The notes beneath the pieces are model-generated. The model ran no database searches and was not told the origin of the DNA. It saw only the letters and a list, made by a program, of their open reading frames with translations. A stretch of DNA of 52,311 bases from Chthoniobacteraceae bacterium (GTDB lineage Bacteria; Verrucomicrobiota; Verrucomicrobiia; Chthoniobacterales; Chthoniobacteraceae): NCBI GenBank assembly GCA_947476255.1, contig CANJPY010000026.1:1-52311 (forward strand), given 5' to 3'. Shown in pieces: positions 20,320 to 28,878 of this stretch (its first letter is position 1; the number at the start of each line of letters is the position of its first letter). The translations under genes were made by a program, and so were the position numbers.

Positions 20320-21060
20320 ATGTATTTTTATAAAGCCCCCCTTGCATTTGCGCTGGTCACCTCTCTTGTCAGTGCCACTTTAAACGCCGCTCCGACGCCG
20401 CCCGCAGGATTCAGCGCTTTGTTTAACGGCAAGGACTTGTCAGGTTGGTACGGGTGGAATCCTCACGAGAGTGTGAAGCTCACGGGTGAAAAGCTAGAGG
20501 AGAACCTCAAAAAACAGCGCGAAGAGTTTCCTGGTTTCTGGCGCGTCGAGGGAGACGAGTTGGTCAACGATGGCAAGGGGCCCTACGCCTGTACAGTGCA
20601 GGAGTTTGGCGATATTGAATTGTCGCTCGAATACAAGACTGTGGCGGGAGCCGACAGTGGTATTTATTTGCGCGGTACTCCGCAGGTTCAAATTTGGGAT
20701 TGGAATCAGATTTTCGATCCTAAAAAACCAGACAGAAAGCCTCACTTGGGCTCGGGAGGGCTATTTAACAACACTCCAAACACGCCGGGACGAGATCCTT
20801 TGGTGCTCGCAGACAAACCGTTTGGGGAATGGAACAGTTTTCGCATTAAACAGATTGGTGCAAAAACGTGGGTCTGGCTCAATGGCAAGGTCGTGGTGGA
20901 CGGTTCTGTCATGGAAAACTTCTGGAACCGCGCTGTGCCTCTGGCGGCAAAGGGGCCCATCATGTTGCAAACTCACGGAGGCGAGATCAGGTGGCGCAAC
21001 GTTTTTGTACGGGAGATTCCCGATTCTGAGAAGGCGTCTGGCGAGACTCCGTCGAAATAA
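20320..21060 (+). CDS. DUF1080 (3-keto-disaccharide hydrolase-type) exported protein
   Basis: 246 aa starting at MYFYKAPLAFALVTSLVSA, a signal peptide ending ...LNAAPTP. An in-frame TTG at 20269 would add 17 residues and is disfavoured. Single DUF1080 concanavalin-like jelly roll: GFSALFNGKDLSGWYGW (about 30-46), GDIELSLEYKTVAGADSGIY (about 107-126), GEWNSFRIKQIG and GGEIRWRNVFVREI near the end. Members in PVC bacteria and Bacteroidota act on glycosides in the periplasm, some as 3-keto-glucoside hydrolases. The substrate here is unknown. Confidence 0.92.
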   Translation: MYFYKAPLAFALVTSLVSATLNAAPTPPAGFSALFNGKDLSGWYGWNPHESVKLTGEKLEENLKKQREEFPGFWRVEGDELVNDGKGPYACTVQEFGDIELSLEYKTVAGADSGIYLRGTPQVQIWDWNQIFDPKKPDRKPHLGSGGLFNNTPNTPGRDPLVLADKPFGEWNSFRIKQIGAKTWVWLNGKVVVDGSVMENFWNRAVPLAAKGPIMLQTHGGEIRWRNVFVREIPDSEKASGETPSK

Positions 21061-21514
21061 GGGGCTCAAGCGGCGCTTCCGTGGCGCCCTGCTGGGTTAG
21101 AATTGCTGGATGGTTTGAGCCAAGATGTGCCGGGTGGTGCTTCGCTTGGCGGCGCCGTTCCTGAGGAGGTATCGGGCGCTCAGTCGGCCGGGAGCTGAGT
21201 CTCCCGGACTCTGTATCGCAATAGGTGCCGGAAGCGCTAGACTCTGAGTCAGTGTGCGGTTCCCAAGAGCCTTCCATGATTTGAAGTTCCAAGTCCGTAA
21301 ACCGTTGTACGGCTCTCAATCGGGCGCGTTCCGTTTCCTGAAGCAGGATGATGAACTCCGACAGGGCAGTGTCGTTTGGGGCGGAGGCTGAATAGATGGG
21401 GGAAATCTCGCTCACTTTTTGGGAATCGTTTGCCGCACGCCGGTGGACGGTATTGAGTGACAGTGAATCCGCAGAGCCTTTTAGTCTGATTGCCAGGATC
21501 GTGGATTTGAGCAA
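21011..21514 (-). CDS. Doubtful hypothetical ORF in a 465-bp gap
   Basis: A minus-strand frame of up to 175 codons (stop at 20987, inside the DUF1080 3' end) fills most of the gap between the DUF1080 and MECR-like genes. Only the first half (about residues 45-85, LSEFIILLQETERARLRAVQ) looks like a folded helical protein; the rest is Ser/Pro/Arg-rich and not protein-like. No family recognised and no ribosome-binding signal. It could be a decayed gene or chance. Apart from this the gap holds no feature that could be supported. Confidence 0.25.
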
Positions 21515-21525
21515 ACTAGGACCCT

Positions 21526-22548
21526 ATGGAACACCCACCACAGCGCACTTTGTCCGGGACATCCTGCGGGGTTCGGTTCGCCTCGTTTGGTGCCCCGCTT
21601 GAGGTGATTGAGCTTGAGCAGAGTGAGATTCCGGTGCCAACTTCTGGCCAGGTTCTTGTGCAAATGGAGTTCGCTCCGGTGAATCCCGCCGATTTGAATG
21701 TGTTGGAAGGGAAGTACGGAACGTTGCCCGCTCTTCCCTGTGTCCCCGGCGTGGAGGGTGTGGGGCGCGTTGTTTCCGAGGGGCCGGATCTTGGGGAGTT
21801 GGCAGGTGGACTTATCTCGAAAAGAGTGTTGCTGCCACACGGCTTTGGCTCGTGGAAGCGTTATGGGGTGGTGCAAGCCTCCGAACTGGTGCTCGTGCCG
21901 GAAGATGTTCCTGTCCACCAAGCGGCAATGTTACGGATTAATCCTGCGACTGCCCTGTGTTTATTGGAGAATTTCGTGGCGTTAAAACCAGGGGATTGGG
22001 TGGTGCAGAATGCGGCGAACTCGGGGGTTGGCAGGTCTGTGATTCAAATCGCTCGCGCCAGGAGGTTGCGCACGTTGAATGTCGTACGTCGGGGCGGACT
22101 GGATAAAGAGTTGTGCGGAATCGGGGCGGACGTGGTGCTTGAGTTTGGAGAAGGATTGGGGGCGCGAATCCGCGAGGTCACGGGGGGCGTGTTGCCTCGG
22201 CTTGGCCTGAACGCGGTGGGAGGGGAGAGTGCTCTCGCACTTGCAAAAACGCTTTCTGAGAGCGGGGTGCTTGTGACCTATGGAGCGATGGGACTGCAAC
22301 CCTTGCGGATTCCGAACGGGCTTTTGATTTTCAAGGACCTCTCATTTCGTGGTTTTTGGGTGAGTCGTTGGTATCAGAACGCCTCCCAAGCAGAGCGTGA
22401 TCGACTGTTCAAAAAGTTGTTGAACTGGGCGGCTCAGGGGATCCTGCACACGCCCGTGGAGGCCGTGTATCCGTTGGAGGAAGCGCGTGCCGCGGTTGCC
22501 CACGCGATGCGGGCGGAGCGGAGCGGAAAGGTGCTTTTGCAGGGGTGA
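21526..22548 (+). CDS. MECR-like 2-enoyl thioester reductase (MDR superfamily)
   Basis: 340 aa. Medium-chain dehydrogenase/reductase without the structural or catalytic zinc ligands: N-terminal GroES-like domain (FAPVNPADLNVLEGKYG, about 46-62; VPGVEGVGRV) and Rossmann domain with NAANSGVGRSVIQIAR (about 162-177). The pattern NPATALCLLENFVALKPGDW and GVLPRLGLNAVGG match the Etr1/MECR group that reduces trans-2-enoyl-CoA or -ACP with NADPH. A quinone-oxidoreductase role is the alternative. It is followed 16 bp later by the C39-like peptidase, probably co-transcribed. Confidence 0.82.
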   Translation: MEHPPQRTLSGTSCGVRFASFGAPLEVIELEQSEIPVPTSGQVLVQMEFAPVNPADLNVLEGKYGTLPALPCVPGVEGVGRVVSEGPDLGELAGGLISKRVLLPHGFGSWKRYGVVQASELVLVPEDVPVHQAAMLRINPATALCLLENFVALKPGDWVVQNAANSGVGRSVIQIARARRLRTLNVVRRGGLDKELCGIGADVVLEFGEGLGARIREVTGGVLPRLGLNAVGGESALALAKTLSESGVLVTYGAMGLQPLRIPNGLLIFKDLSFRGFWVSRWYQNASQAERDRLFKKLLNWAAQGILHTPVEAVYPLEEARAAVAHAMRAERSGKVLLQG

Positions 22549-22563
22549 AGGGAACCAAACAGC

Positions 22564-23181
22564 ATGCGCCAGATTTTCACAAAGCGGCCGCTCGGAGTGG
22601 TGCTGTCGCTTGCTCTTTTCTGCTGGCTTTTTGGCGCATGGACTCGTTGGGGTGAAAAAAACAAGCTGGAGCCAGTGGGAGGCTTGTATTTTCCGCTTCT
22701 GGTGGAAGCAACGGCCCCCGCTTTCGCACAGGCGGATGCGCGCTGGGGCGAGGAGCGACTGGGGCCGACTCAACGGTCCCTCGGGGCGGAGGGGTGCGCG
22801 GTGACGTCGGCGGCGATGGCTTTGGGGCATTACGGCATCCAGACGGATCCGCAGCGCCTGAATCGGTTCTTGAATGAAAACGGTGGGTTTACGCCACAGG
22901 GCTGGATCTATTGGGAGGTGGCTGCGGAATTGGAACCGGGCAAAATCAAGCATGCCTACGAGGATCTCCCGAGTTATCGACTGATGGATTGGAATTTGAT
23001 GTTGGGAAATCCAGTGATCGTTCGTATTCGGCGTGCCAGCGGGGGGACTCATTTTGTCTTGGTGGTGGGCAAGAAGGGGTACGAATATGTGGCGCTGGAT
23101 CCCGGCGCAGGGGGACGGAAGGTGTTTTTGAGTGAGTTGCAGTGTCCGGTGGAGGCTCTGCGTTTTTACAAACGGTTGTAG
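22564..23181 (+). CDS. C39-like cysteine peptidase, membrane-anchored
   Basis: 205 aa. One N-terminal hydrophobic segment (about 10-27) acts as signal anchor, so the catalytic part should face the periplasm. Peptidase_C39_2 features: LGAEGCAVTSAAMAL with catalytic Cys78, the His163 motif GTHFVLVVGK, and Asp179 in YVALDPG, all in papain-like order. Related domains cut leader or other peptides or act as bacterial papain-like proteases. No bacteriocin or ABC transporter gene is nearby, so the target is unknown. Confidence 0.82.
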   Translation: MRQIFTKRPLGVVLSLALFCWLFGAWTRWGEKNKLEPVGGLYFPLLVEATAPAFAQADARWGEERLGPTQRSLGAEGCAVTSAAMALGHYGIQTDPQRLNRFLNENGGFTPQGWIYWEVAAELEPGKIKHAYEDLPSYRLMDWNLMLGNPVIVRIRRASGGTHFVLVVGKKGYEYVALDPGAGGRKVFLSELQCPVEALRFYKRL

Positions 23182-23383
23182 GTTTTCAAGGGTGGTTCGC
23201 TCCTTTGGAACGAATCTTAGAGTGTGGACGAGGAGGCTTATTTGGAGCGTTTGGTGGGGGAGTGGAGGAACGAGCAGTGGCTTGGAACAAGTGCCTGCCT
23301 GCACCAGCGCAGTGTATGCGTCGGCGGTTTTTCGGTTTGTGGGGCGGGCTTTGACAAAGTGGCAGCTTGAGGAATCGAGTTTT

Positions 23384-25699
23384 ATGGATCTTGCCAGCAA
23401 ACCTTCTCGAATCGCTTGGATTGGCAATTATCTCCCGCGCCAGTGCGGGATCGCTACATTTACACACGATCTTTGCGAATCCATCGCTCACGAGTATCCC
23501 GAAACCCAGTGTATCGTGGGTGCCGTTAATGACCGTACTGAAAGTTACCGGTATCCTGAACGGGTGCGCTTCGAGTTTCACGAGAAGGATCTCAACTCGT
23601 ATCTGAGAGCCGCGGATTTTTTGAATATTAACAACGTGGAAGTGCTGAGCGTTCAGCACGAATTCGGGATCTACGGAGGGCCCGCTGGCAGCCACCTTTT
23701 GGCGCTATTGCGTGATGTCCGTATGCCTCTTGTCACGACATTGCATACTGTTTTGCACGAACCCACTGCGGAGCAACGCCGGGTCATGCAAGAACTCGAT
23801 CGTCTTTCTGACCGGTTTGTGGTGATGGCACGGCGTGGGGTTGATCTGTTGAGGGACGTGTATGGGATCGGGGAGCACAAGATTGATTTCATTCCGCATG
23901 GCATTCCAGACATTCAGTTTGTGGATCCTAGCTTTTATAAGGATCAGTTTGGGGTCGAGGGTAAGACGGTTCTTTTGACCTTTGGTCTGCTCTCTCCCAA
24001 CAAAGGAATAGAGTATGTGATTGAGGCGTTGCCCGCGATTTTGGCCCAACATCCGGACGTGGTTTATGTGGTGCTTGGAGCCACCCATCCCAATCTTCTT
24101 GCCAGTGATGGAGAAAATTACAGGCACAGGTTGGAGCGCCTTGCCGAAGCGCGGGGAGTGAAGGGAAACGTCATTTTTTACAATCGATTTGTGACGTCTG
24201 AGGAATTGCGCGAGTTCATGGGCGCAGCCGATATTTACATCACGCCCTATCTTTTCGAGGCCCAGATTACCTCGGGCACGCTTGCTTATGCGATAGGGGC
24301 GGGAAAAGCAGTCATTTCCACACCCTACTGGCATGCCTCGGAGCTCCTGAGCCACGACACGGGGCGGCTTGTGCCGTTTCGTGACGCGGCCGCGATTACC
24401 CATGCCGTGAACGATATGATGCAGACTCCTGGCAGGCTTGCGGCGTTGCGGAAAGCGTCTTATTTGAGCGGTCGCGAGATGACCTGGCCCAATGTCGCTC
24501 GGCGCACCATGGAGTCGTTTTGCCTTGCGAGAGCGGGGGATCGGCAACCCTCTCGGAAGGCGTTTGCGAATCGGACGCTTGAAAATCAGCCGATGGAACT
24601 GCCTCCCCTCAAACTCGATCATCTCTTCCGGCTCACGGATGGAACGGGCATGCTCCAGCACGCAACGTATACGGTTCCAAACTATAGCGAGGGGTATTGT
24701 ACCGACGACAATGCGCGGGCCTACATATTGATGGTTCTGCTGGAGGAGTTTGGCGCCTTGGAGGCAACCCGGAACGGGGAAATGCTTGCTTCCAAATGTC
24801 TTGCATTTATGAACAGCGCCTGGGACGGCAATCGTTGTCGGTTTCGAAATTTTATGGCGCACGATCGCCGTTGGCTGGAGGTGGAGGGGTCCGAGGACAG
24901 TCACGGACGTGCGTTATGGGCGATGGGAACGGGACTGGGCCGCTCCAACAACGTGGGGCATAAGAAGGCGTGCAGCGTTCTTATAGAGAGGGGCATGACT
25001 AGTATGGAAACGTTTACGTCGCCCCGGGCGTGGGCGTTTGCACTCTTGGGGGTGCATGAGTACTTGAGGCGTTACAATGGAGACAGGGTGGCCAATGCTT
25101 TGCGGGAAAGGCTCACGCAGAGGCTCATGGAATTGTTTCATGCAGCTAGCGCGCCCGGATGGCCTTGGTTTGAGGCGTATGTGACTTATGAAAATGCGCG
25201 TTTATCACAGGCCTTGATCCTGAGCGGCTATTGGACTTCCCAACCGGAGGTCCTCGCTGTTGGCTTAAAATCCCTGCGCTGGTTGGCTGAAATTCAGACC
25301 GCCCCCAAGGGGAACTTCCGGCCGATCGGTTGCAATGGCTTCTATCACCGGCACGGGTCTCCTGCGGAATTTGATCAGCAACCGGTGGAGGCGGCAGCGA
25401 TGGTTTCCGCGTGTCTTGAAGCTTTTCGCGTAACCAAGGACTCTTTTTGGTCTGGGGAGGCACGCCGTGCTTTTGAGTGGTTTCTGGGGAGGAATGATTT
25501 GGGGTGGCCGCTTTACGATGCCAGCACCGGTGGGTGTCGGGACGCCTTGCACCAAGACAGGCTCAATGAAAATGAAGGAGCCGAATCGACCCTCTCCTTT
25601 TGGCTGGCACTTGCTGAAATGAAGCTCTCCCAGAACACGATAGACCTGCACGAAGAGCGGGGTGGACAAAATCCGGCGTGTGAGGCGGGACCGGGCTAG
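23384..25699 (+). CDS. GT4 glycosyltransferase fused to a C-terminal alpha-toroid domain
   Basis: 771 aa from MDLASKPSRIAWIGNYLPRQ; the frame extends upstream to 23132 over the end of the peptidase gene in another frame and that part is rejected. Residues 1-395 are GT-B fold: QCGIATFTHDL loop, SVQHEFGIYGG, TFGLLSPNKGIEYVIEALP and the acceptor/donor motif FEAQITSGTLAYAIG (about 287-301) in place of the usual EGFG...E. Residues about 405-760 form a helical (alpha/alpha) domain beginning LDHLFRLTDGTGMLQHA with GYCTDDNARA. This architecture is often next to GH130 enzymes, as here (72 bp). Confidence 0.88.
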   Translation: MDLASKPSRIAWIGNYLPRQCGIATFTHDLCESIAHEYPETQCIVGAVNDRTESYRYPERVRFEFHEKDLNSYLRAADFLNINNVEVLSVQHEFGIYGGPAGSHLLALLRDVRMPLVTTLHTVLHEPTAEQRRVMQELDRLSDRFVVMARRGVDLLRDVYGIGEHKIDFIPHGIPDIQFVDPSFYKDQFGVEGKTVLLTFGLLSPNKGIEYVIEALPAILAQHPDVVYVVLGATHPNLLASDGENYRHRLERLAEARGVKGNVIFYNRFVTSEELREFMGAADIYITPYLFEAQITSGTLAYAIGAGKAVISTPYWHASELLSHDTGRLVPFRDAAAITHAVNDMMQTPGRLAALRKASYLSGREMTWPNVARRTMESFCLARAGDRQPSRKAFANRTLENQPMELPPLKLDHLFRLTDGTGMLQHATYTVPNYSEGYCTDDNARAYILMVLLEEFGALEATRNGEMLASKCLAFMNSAWDGNRCRFRNFMAHDRRWLEVEGSEDSHGRALWAMGTGLGRSNNVGHKKACSVLIERGMTSMETFTSPRAWAFALLGVHEYLRRYNGDRVANALRERLTQRLMELFHAASAPGWPWFEAYVTYENARLSQALILSGYWTSQPEVLAVGLKSLRWLAEIQTAPKGNFRPIGCNGFYHRHGSPAEFDQQPVEAAAMVSACLEAFRVTKDSFWSGEARRAFEWFLGRNDLGWPLYDASTGGCRDALHQDRLNENEGAESTLSFWLALAEMKLSQNTIDLHEERGGQNPACEAGPG

Positions 25700-25770
25700 C
25701 GGAGAGACCGCCGGAACGTCTGGAGAGGTCGGATTTTAGCGGACGCGGTGTCGATACTGCCAAATAAAGC

Positions 25771-27231
25771 ATGAAGCCAATTACAATTCAGAGAAGCGCA
25801 CTGCAATTTTTACCCGACAGCACGCGCGTGCTGATTCGCCCCTTTATTCCCCAGCCAGCCCAGCGTGTATCCAACATTTTGGCGCGGGGACTGATGCTTA
25901 GCGAAGAGGAGACGGCCGAAGCGCTTGACGGAGTGATGGAAGAGTTTGCGGAACGTCATTTTCAGATTGAACGTTTGTTTCTCCATCATTTCGAACGGGT
26001 GCGAGGCAAGCTTTTTACGCAGAAACCGCTAAGCTATAAGCGGATGCTTTTTTTAGGCTCCTTGTTCACGGGGGAATACGCGCTCGAATCCGCGGCGTTG
26101 TTCAACCCCTCCATCGTGATACATCCCGACCAGTCAGGGGTGGAGGTAGGTGCCCTTCGCTTTATCGTCAGCTTGCGGGCCACAGGGGAGGGTCACATTT
26201 CTTCCATTGAATTCCGCAGTGGCGTGATTAACGCAAAGTTGGAGATTAAGCTCGATCCTGTTTCTCGATTTGTAACGGCGCCAGAGCTTGTGCCGGATCC
26301 CACCTATAACCGGTGGGCTTTCACGTGCAAACTGCAGGAGATGGGATTCGAGAATCCCTGTGCCGAGGAACTTTTGCAGGAATTGGGCGAAAATTTCACA
26401 TTTGCCGATTTAGAGAAACGCATCAAAAATCTGCAGCGCCGCTCGCGCCTCCTGTCTCGGGACGAACTCCGCACCGTCGACTGCATCCGGTGGCTTGCGG
26501 AGTCCAATTACGAATTGCGCTTTGATGCCTCGCTGGAGCTCCACGAACGGATCATCTTTCCTGTGTCCTCCAATGAAAGTAATGGCATTGAGGACGCCAG
26601 ATTTGTGCGGTTCTGCGACGAGGATGGCAGCGTCACTTTTTACGCGACCTATACCGCTTACAATGGCCGGGTCATTCTGCCTCAACTCATTGAGACCTCC
26701 GATTTTTTGAACTTCCGCGTGCGCACGCTCAACGGGCGCGCGGTTCAGAACAAAGGGATGGCGCTTTTCCCCCGGAAGATTGACGGGCGCTATGTGATGC
26801 TATCCCGCCAGGATGACGAAAACCTGTTCATCATGTTTTCTGACAACCCGCATTACTGGCAGGATTACGAGGTACTGCTGCGGCCTTCGGAATTGTGGGA
26901 ATTGACCAAGATCGGAAACTGCGGGTCCCCCTTGGAAACAGAAAAGGGCTGGCTGGTGATCACGCATGGCGTGGGGCCGATGCGGAAGTATTGCATCGGG
27001 GCGATTTTACTGGACCTAAACAACCCGGGCAAAGTCATCGGGCGTCTCGCCAAGCCTCTTTTGGAACCGGAAAGCAACGAAAGGGAAGGATACGTGCCCA
27101 ACGTGGTTTACACGTGTGGTGCACTGATTCACGGCCGGCACTTGATTCTTCCGTATGCTATGAGTGACACGGCCTCGAGCATTGCGATTCTCGAACTGGA
27201 GCCTCTCCTCGAGGCGCTGTTGGCGGGGTAA
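25771..27231 (+). CDS. GH130 family beta-mannoside phosphorylase/hydrolase
   Basis: 486 aa, no signal peptide, so cytoplasmic. Five-bladed propeller of GH130: SNGIEDARFVRF (about 268-279) contains the likely general-acid Asp, MALFPRKIDGRYVMLSRQD (about 329-347), GNCGSPLETEKGWLVITHGVG (about 384-404) and YVPNVVYTCGA (about 434-444). GH130 enzymes phosphorolyse or hydrolyse beta-mannosidic bonds. The N-terminal 100 residues are a helical extension typical of the longer subgroup that pairs with GT4 fusion proteins. Likely co-transcribed with the GT4 gene upstream, suggesting synthesis and recycling of one mannoside. Confidence 0.93.
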   Translation: MKPITIQRSALQFLPDSTRVLIRPFIPQPAQRVSNILARGLMLSEEETAEALDGVMEEFAERHFQIERLFLHHFERVRGKLFTQKPLSYKRMLFLGSLFTGEYALESAALFNPSIVIHPDQSGVEVGALRFIVSLRATGEGHISSIEFRSGVINAKLEIKLDPVSRFVTAPELVPDPTYNRWAFTCKLQEMGFENPCAEELLQELGENFTFADLEKRIKNLQRRSRLLSRDELRTVDCIRWLAESNYELRFDASLELHERIIFPVSSNESNGIEDARFVRFCDEDGSVTFYATYTAYNGRVILPQLIETSDFLNFRVRTLNGRAVQNKGMALFPRKIDGRYVMLSRQDDENLFIMFSDNPHYWQDYEVLLRPSELWELTKIGNCGSPLETEKGWLVITHGVGPMRKYCIGAILLDLNNPGKVIGRLAKPLLEPESNEREGYVPNVVYTCGALIHGRHLILPYAMSDTASSIAILELEPLLEALLAG

Positions 27232-27385
27232 CTTGGAGGGTGGGGGGCAGGTTGAAGTGGCGTTTGAATGCTTCGAGGTTTGTCAAGTTGGGGGGGCGTT
27301 TTCTGCGACCGCAAGCAGGTCCGGGTTCGGAGGGACCAGACCCGTGAAATAGGGGGGCGGAATTTTTGCAAAAAAAGAGAAGATT

Positions 27386-27414
27386 TTTCCTAGGAAATAC
27401 CCTGTAACAGGGTA
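27386..27414. promoter_or_regulatory. Two abutting palindromes before the second DUF1501 gene
   Basis: TTTCCTAGGAAA (27386-27397) is a perfect 12-bp palindrome. It is followed without a gap by TACCCTG-TAA-CAGGGTA (27398-27414), 7-bp perfect arms. They lie 26-54 bp before the ATG at 27440, a fitting place for operators. No T-run follows, so a terminator is unlikely. Confidence 0.5.
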
Positions 27415-27439
27415 GGAGAATCCAGAGACTTACCCCTTT

Positions 27440-28795
27440 ATGCTTACCATCCCCAGTTCAAGAAGCGGTTCATTCTGCGATGGCGTCACGCGGCGTGACT
27501 TTTTACGGATTGGCGGACTCGCGCTCGGGGGAGCTTCCCTGCCTGAAATCGTCCGCGCTCAAACGGCTGCAGGAAAGGGCGCTCAATCGGAGGCACACAA
27601 GGCGGTGATCATGATCTTTTTGCCGGGTGGGCCCTCGCACCAAGACATGTTCGACTTGAAGATGGATGCGCCTTCGGAAATCCGGGGAGAGTTTCGGCCA
27701 ATTTCAACCAATGTGCCGGGGATTCAAATTTCCGAACATCTTCCATTGCTGGCGCAAATGATGGACCGGTGCACGCTTATCCGTTCGATGGCGGACTGTG
27801 ACAACCGGCACGATGCTTTCCAGTGCATGACTGGACGTCCTTTCTTGAATCAGCCTCCGGGGGGCTGGCCTTCGTTTGGTTCTGTGGTGTCGAAGTTGCA
27901 GGGGTACCGTCATCCGGCTGTCCCCGCCTTTGTGGGGTTGGCGCCGAAAATGGGGCACATGCCATGGGCTAATTCGGGCGACCCCGGGTATGCGGGCGTG
28001 GCGCACGGGCCTTTCCAACCCAACAAAGGGGGAGCTTCCGAGGATATGCGCTTGAATGGCGTCACTCTGGAACGCTTGAGGGACCGGCGTGCGTTGCTGG
28101 ACAGTTTCGATCAGTTCCGGCGGGATGTGGATGCGAGCGGGATCATGTCCGGCTTGGATACCTTTAATCAACAGGCCTTTAATGTTCTGACCTCCAGTAG
28201 ACTGCTGGAGGCCTTGGATGTTTCTCGCGAGGATCCTAAAATCGTGGAGATGTACGGAAAGGGAGACTCCAAAAACCGGGACGATGGCGGCCCGAAGATG
28301 ATGGAGCATTTTCTGGCGGCCCGGCGTTTGGTGGAGGCGGGGGCTCGCTGTGTGACGGTGGGATTCAGTCGGTGGGATCATCATGGCAAAAACTTTGAGG
28401 CGTTGAAGCAGGATTTGCCTCTGCTGGATCGTGGCCTGACGGCGTTGCTTGAGGATTTGCGCCTGCGCGGCTTGGAGAACGATGTTTCGGTGGTTGTCTG
28501 GGGCGAGTTTGGGCGTACGCCAACGATCAACGCCAACGGCGGGCGAGATCATTGGCCGCGGGTCTCTTGCGCGCTGCTCGCGGGCGGTGGCATGAAGCAC
28601 GGGCAGGTGATTGGATCCACGGATCGGTTGGGTGGGGAACCCGAAAGCCGGCCCGTGAAGTTCGGCGAGGTGTTTTCAACCCTCTATAAAAACCTGGGGA
28701 TCGACGCGGATCAAACCTCCATCAACGACCTTTCAGGGCGCCCGCAGTACTTGGTCACCCCGGGTTGCGCACCGCTTCCTGAGTTGGTGGGATAG
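27440..28795 (+). CDS. DUF1501 family protein, Tat-exported (second copy)
   Basis: 451 aa. Twin-arginine signal [10 protein letters not shown] at about 17-26 with hydrophobic stretch after it. DUF1501 hallmarks: [19 protein letters not shown] (about 59-77), [35 protein letters not shown] (about 355-374), [19 protein letters not shown]. Closer to the PSCyt2-paired planctomycete type than to the copy at 7213 in these motifs. Unlike the first copy it has no cytochrome gene downstream on its strand; the next genes converge on it. Two palindromes lie just upstream, and its leader is TTACCCCTTT rather than a Shine-Dalgarno sequence. Confidence 0.94.
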   Translation: MLTIPSSRSGSFCDGVTRRDFLRIGGLALGGASLPEIVRAQTAAGKGAQSEAHKAVIMIFLPGGPSHQDMFDLKMDAPSEIRGEFRPISTNVPGIQISEHLPLLAQMMDRCTLIRSMADCDNRHDAFQCMTGRPFLNQPPGGWPSFGSVVSKLQGYRHPAVPAFVGLAPKMGHMPWANSGDPGYAGVAHGPFQPNKGGASEDMRLNGVTLERLRDRRALLDSFDQFRRDVDASGIMSGLDTFNQQAFNVLTSSRLLEALDVSREDPKIVEMYGKGDSKNRDDGGPKMMEHFLAARRLVEAGARCVTVGFSRWDHHGKNFEALKQDLPLLDRGLTALLEDLRLRGLENDVSVVVWGEFGRTPTINANGGRDHWPRVSCALLAGGGMKHGQVIGSTDRLGGEPESRPVKFGEVFSTLYKNLGIDADQTSINDLSGRPQYLVTPGCAPLPELVG

Positions 28796-28878
28796 AAGCT
28801 TTGCGTGTCGGTGGGCATCCCCGGGGCCAGCCCTAGACACTCGTCTGAGAGGAAAGGGACGTGCTTGTCGCGTTGACT

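Noticed and set aside
22342..23427. 361-codon minus-strand frame
   Set aside because: It runs opposite to the MECR-like, peptidase and GT4 genes, which all have clear motifs; its own sequence has none.
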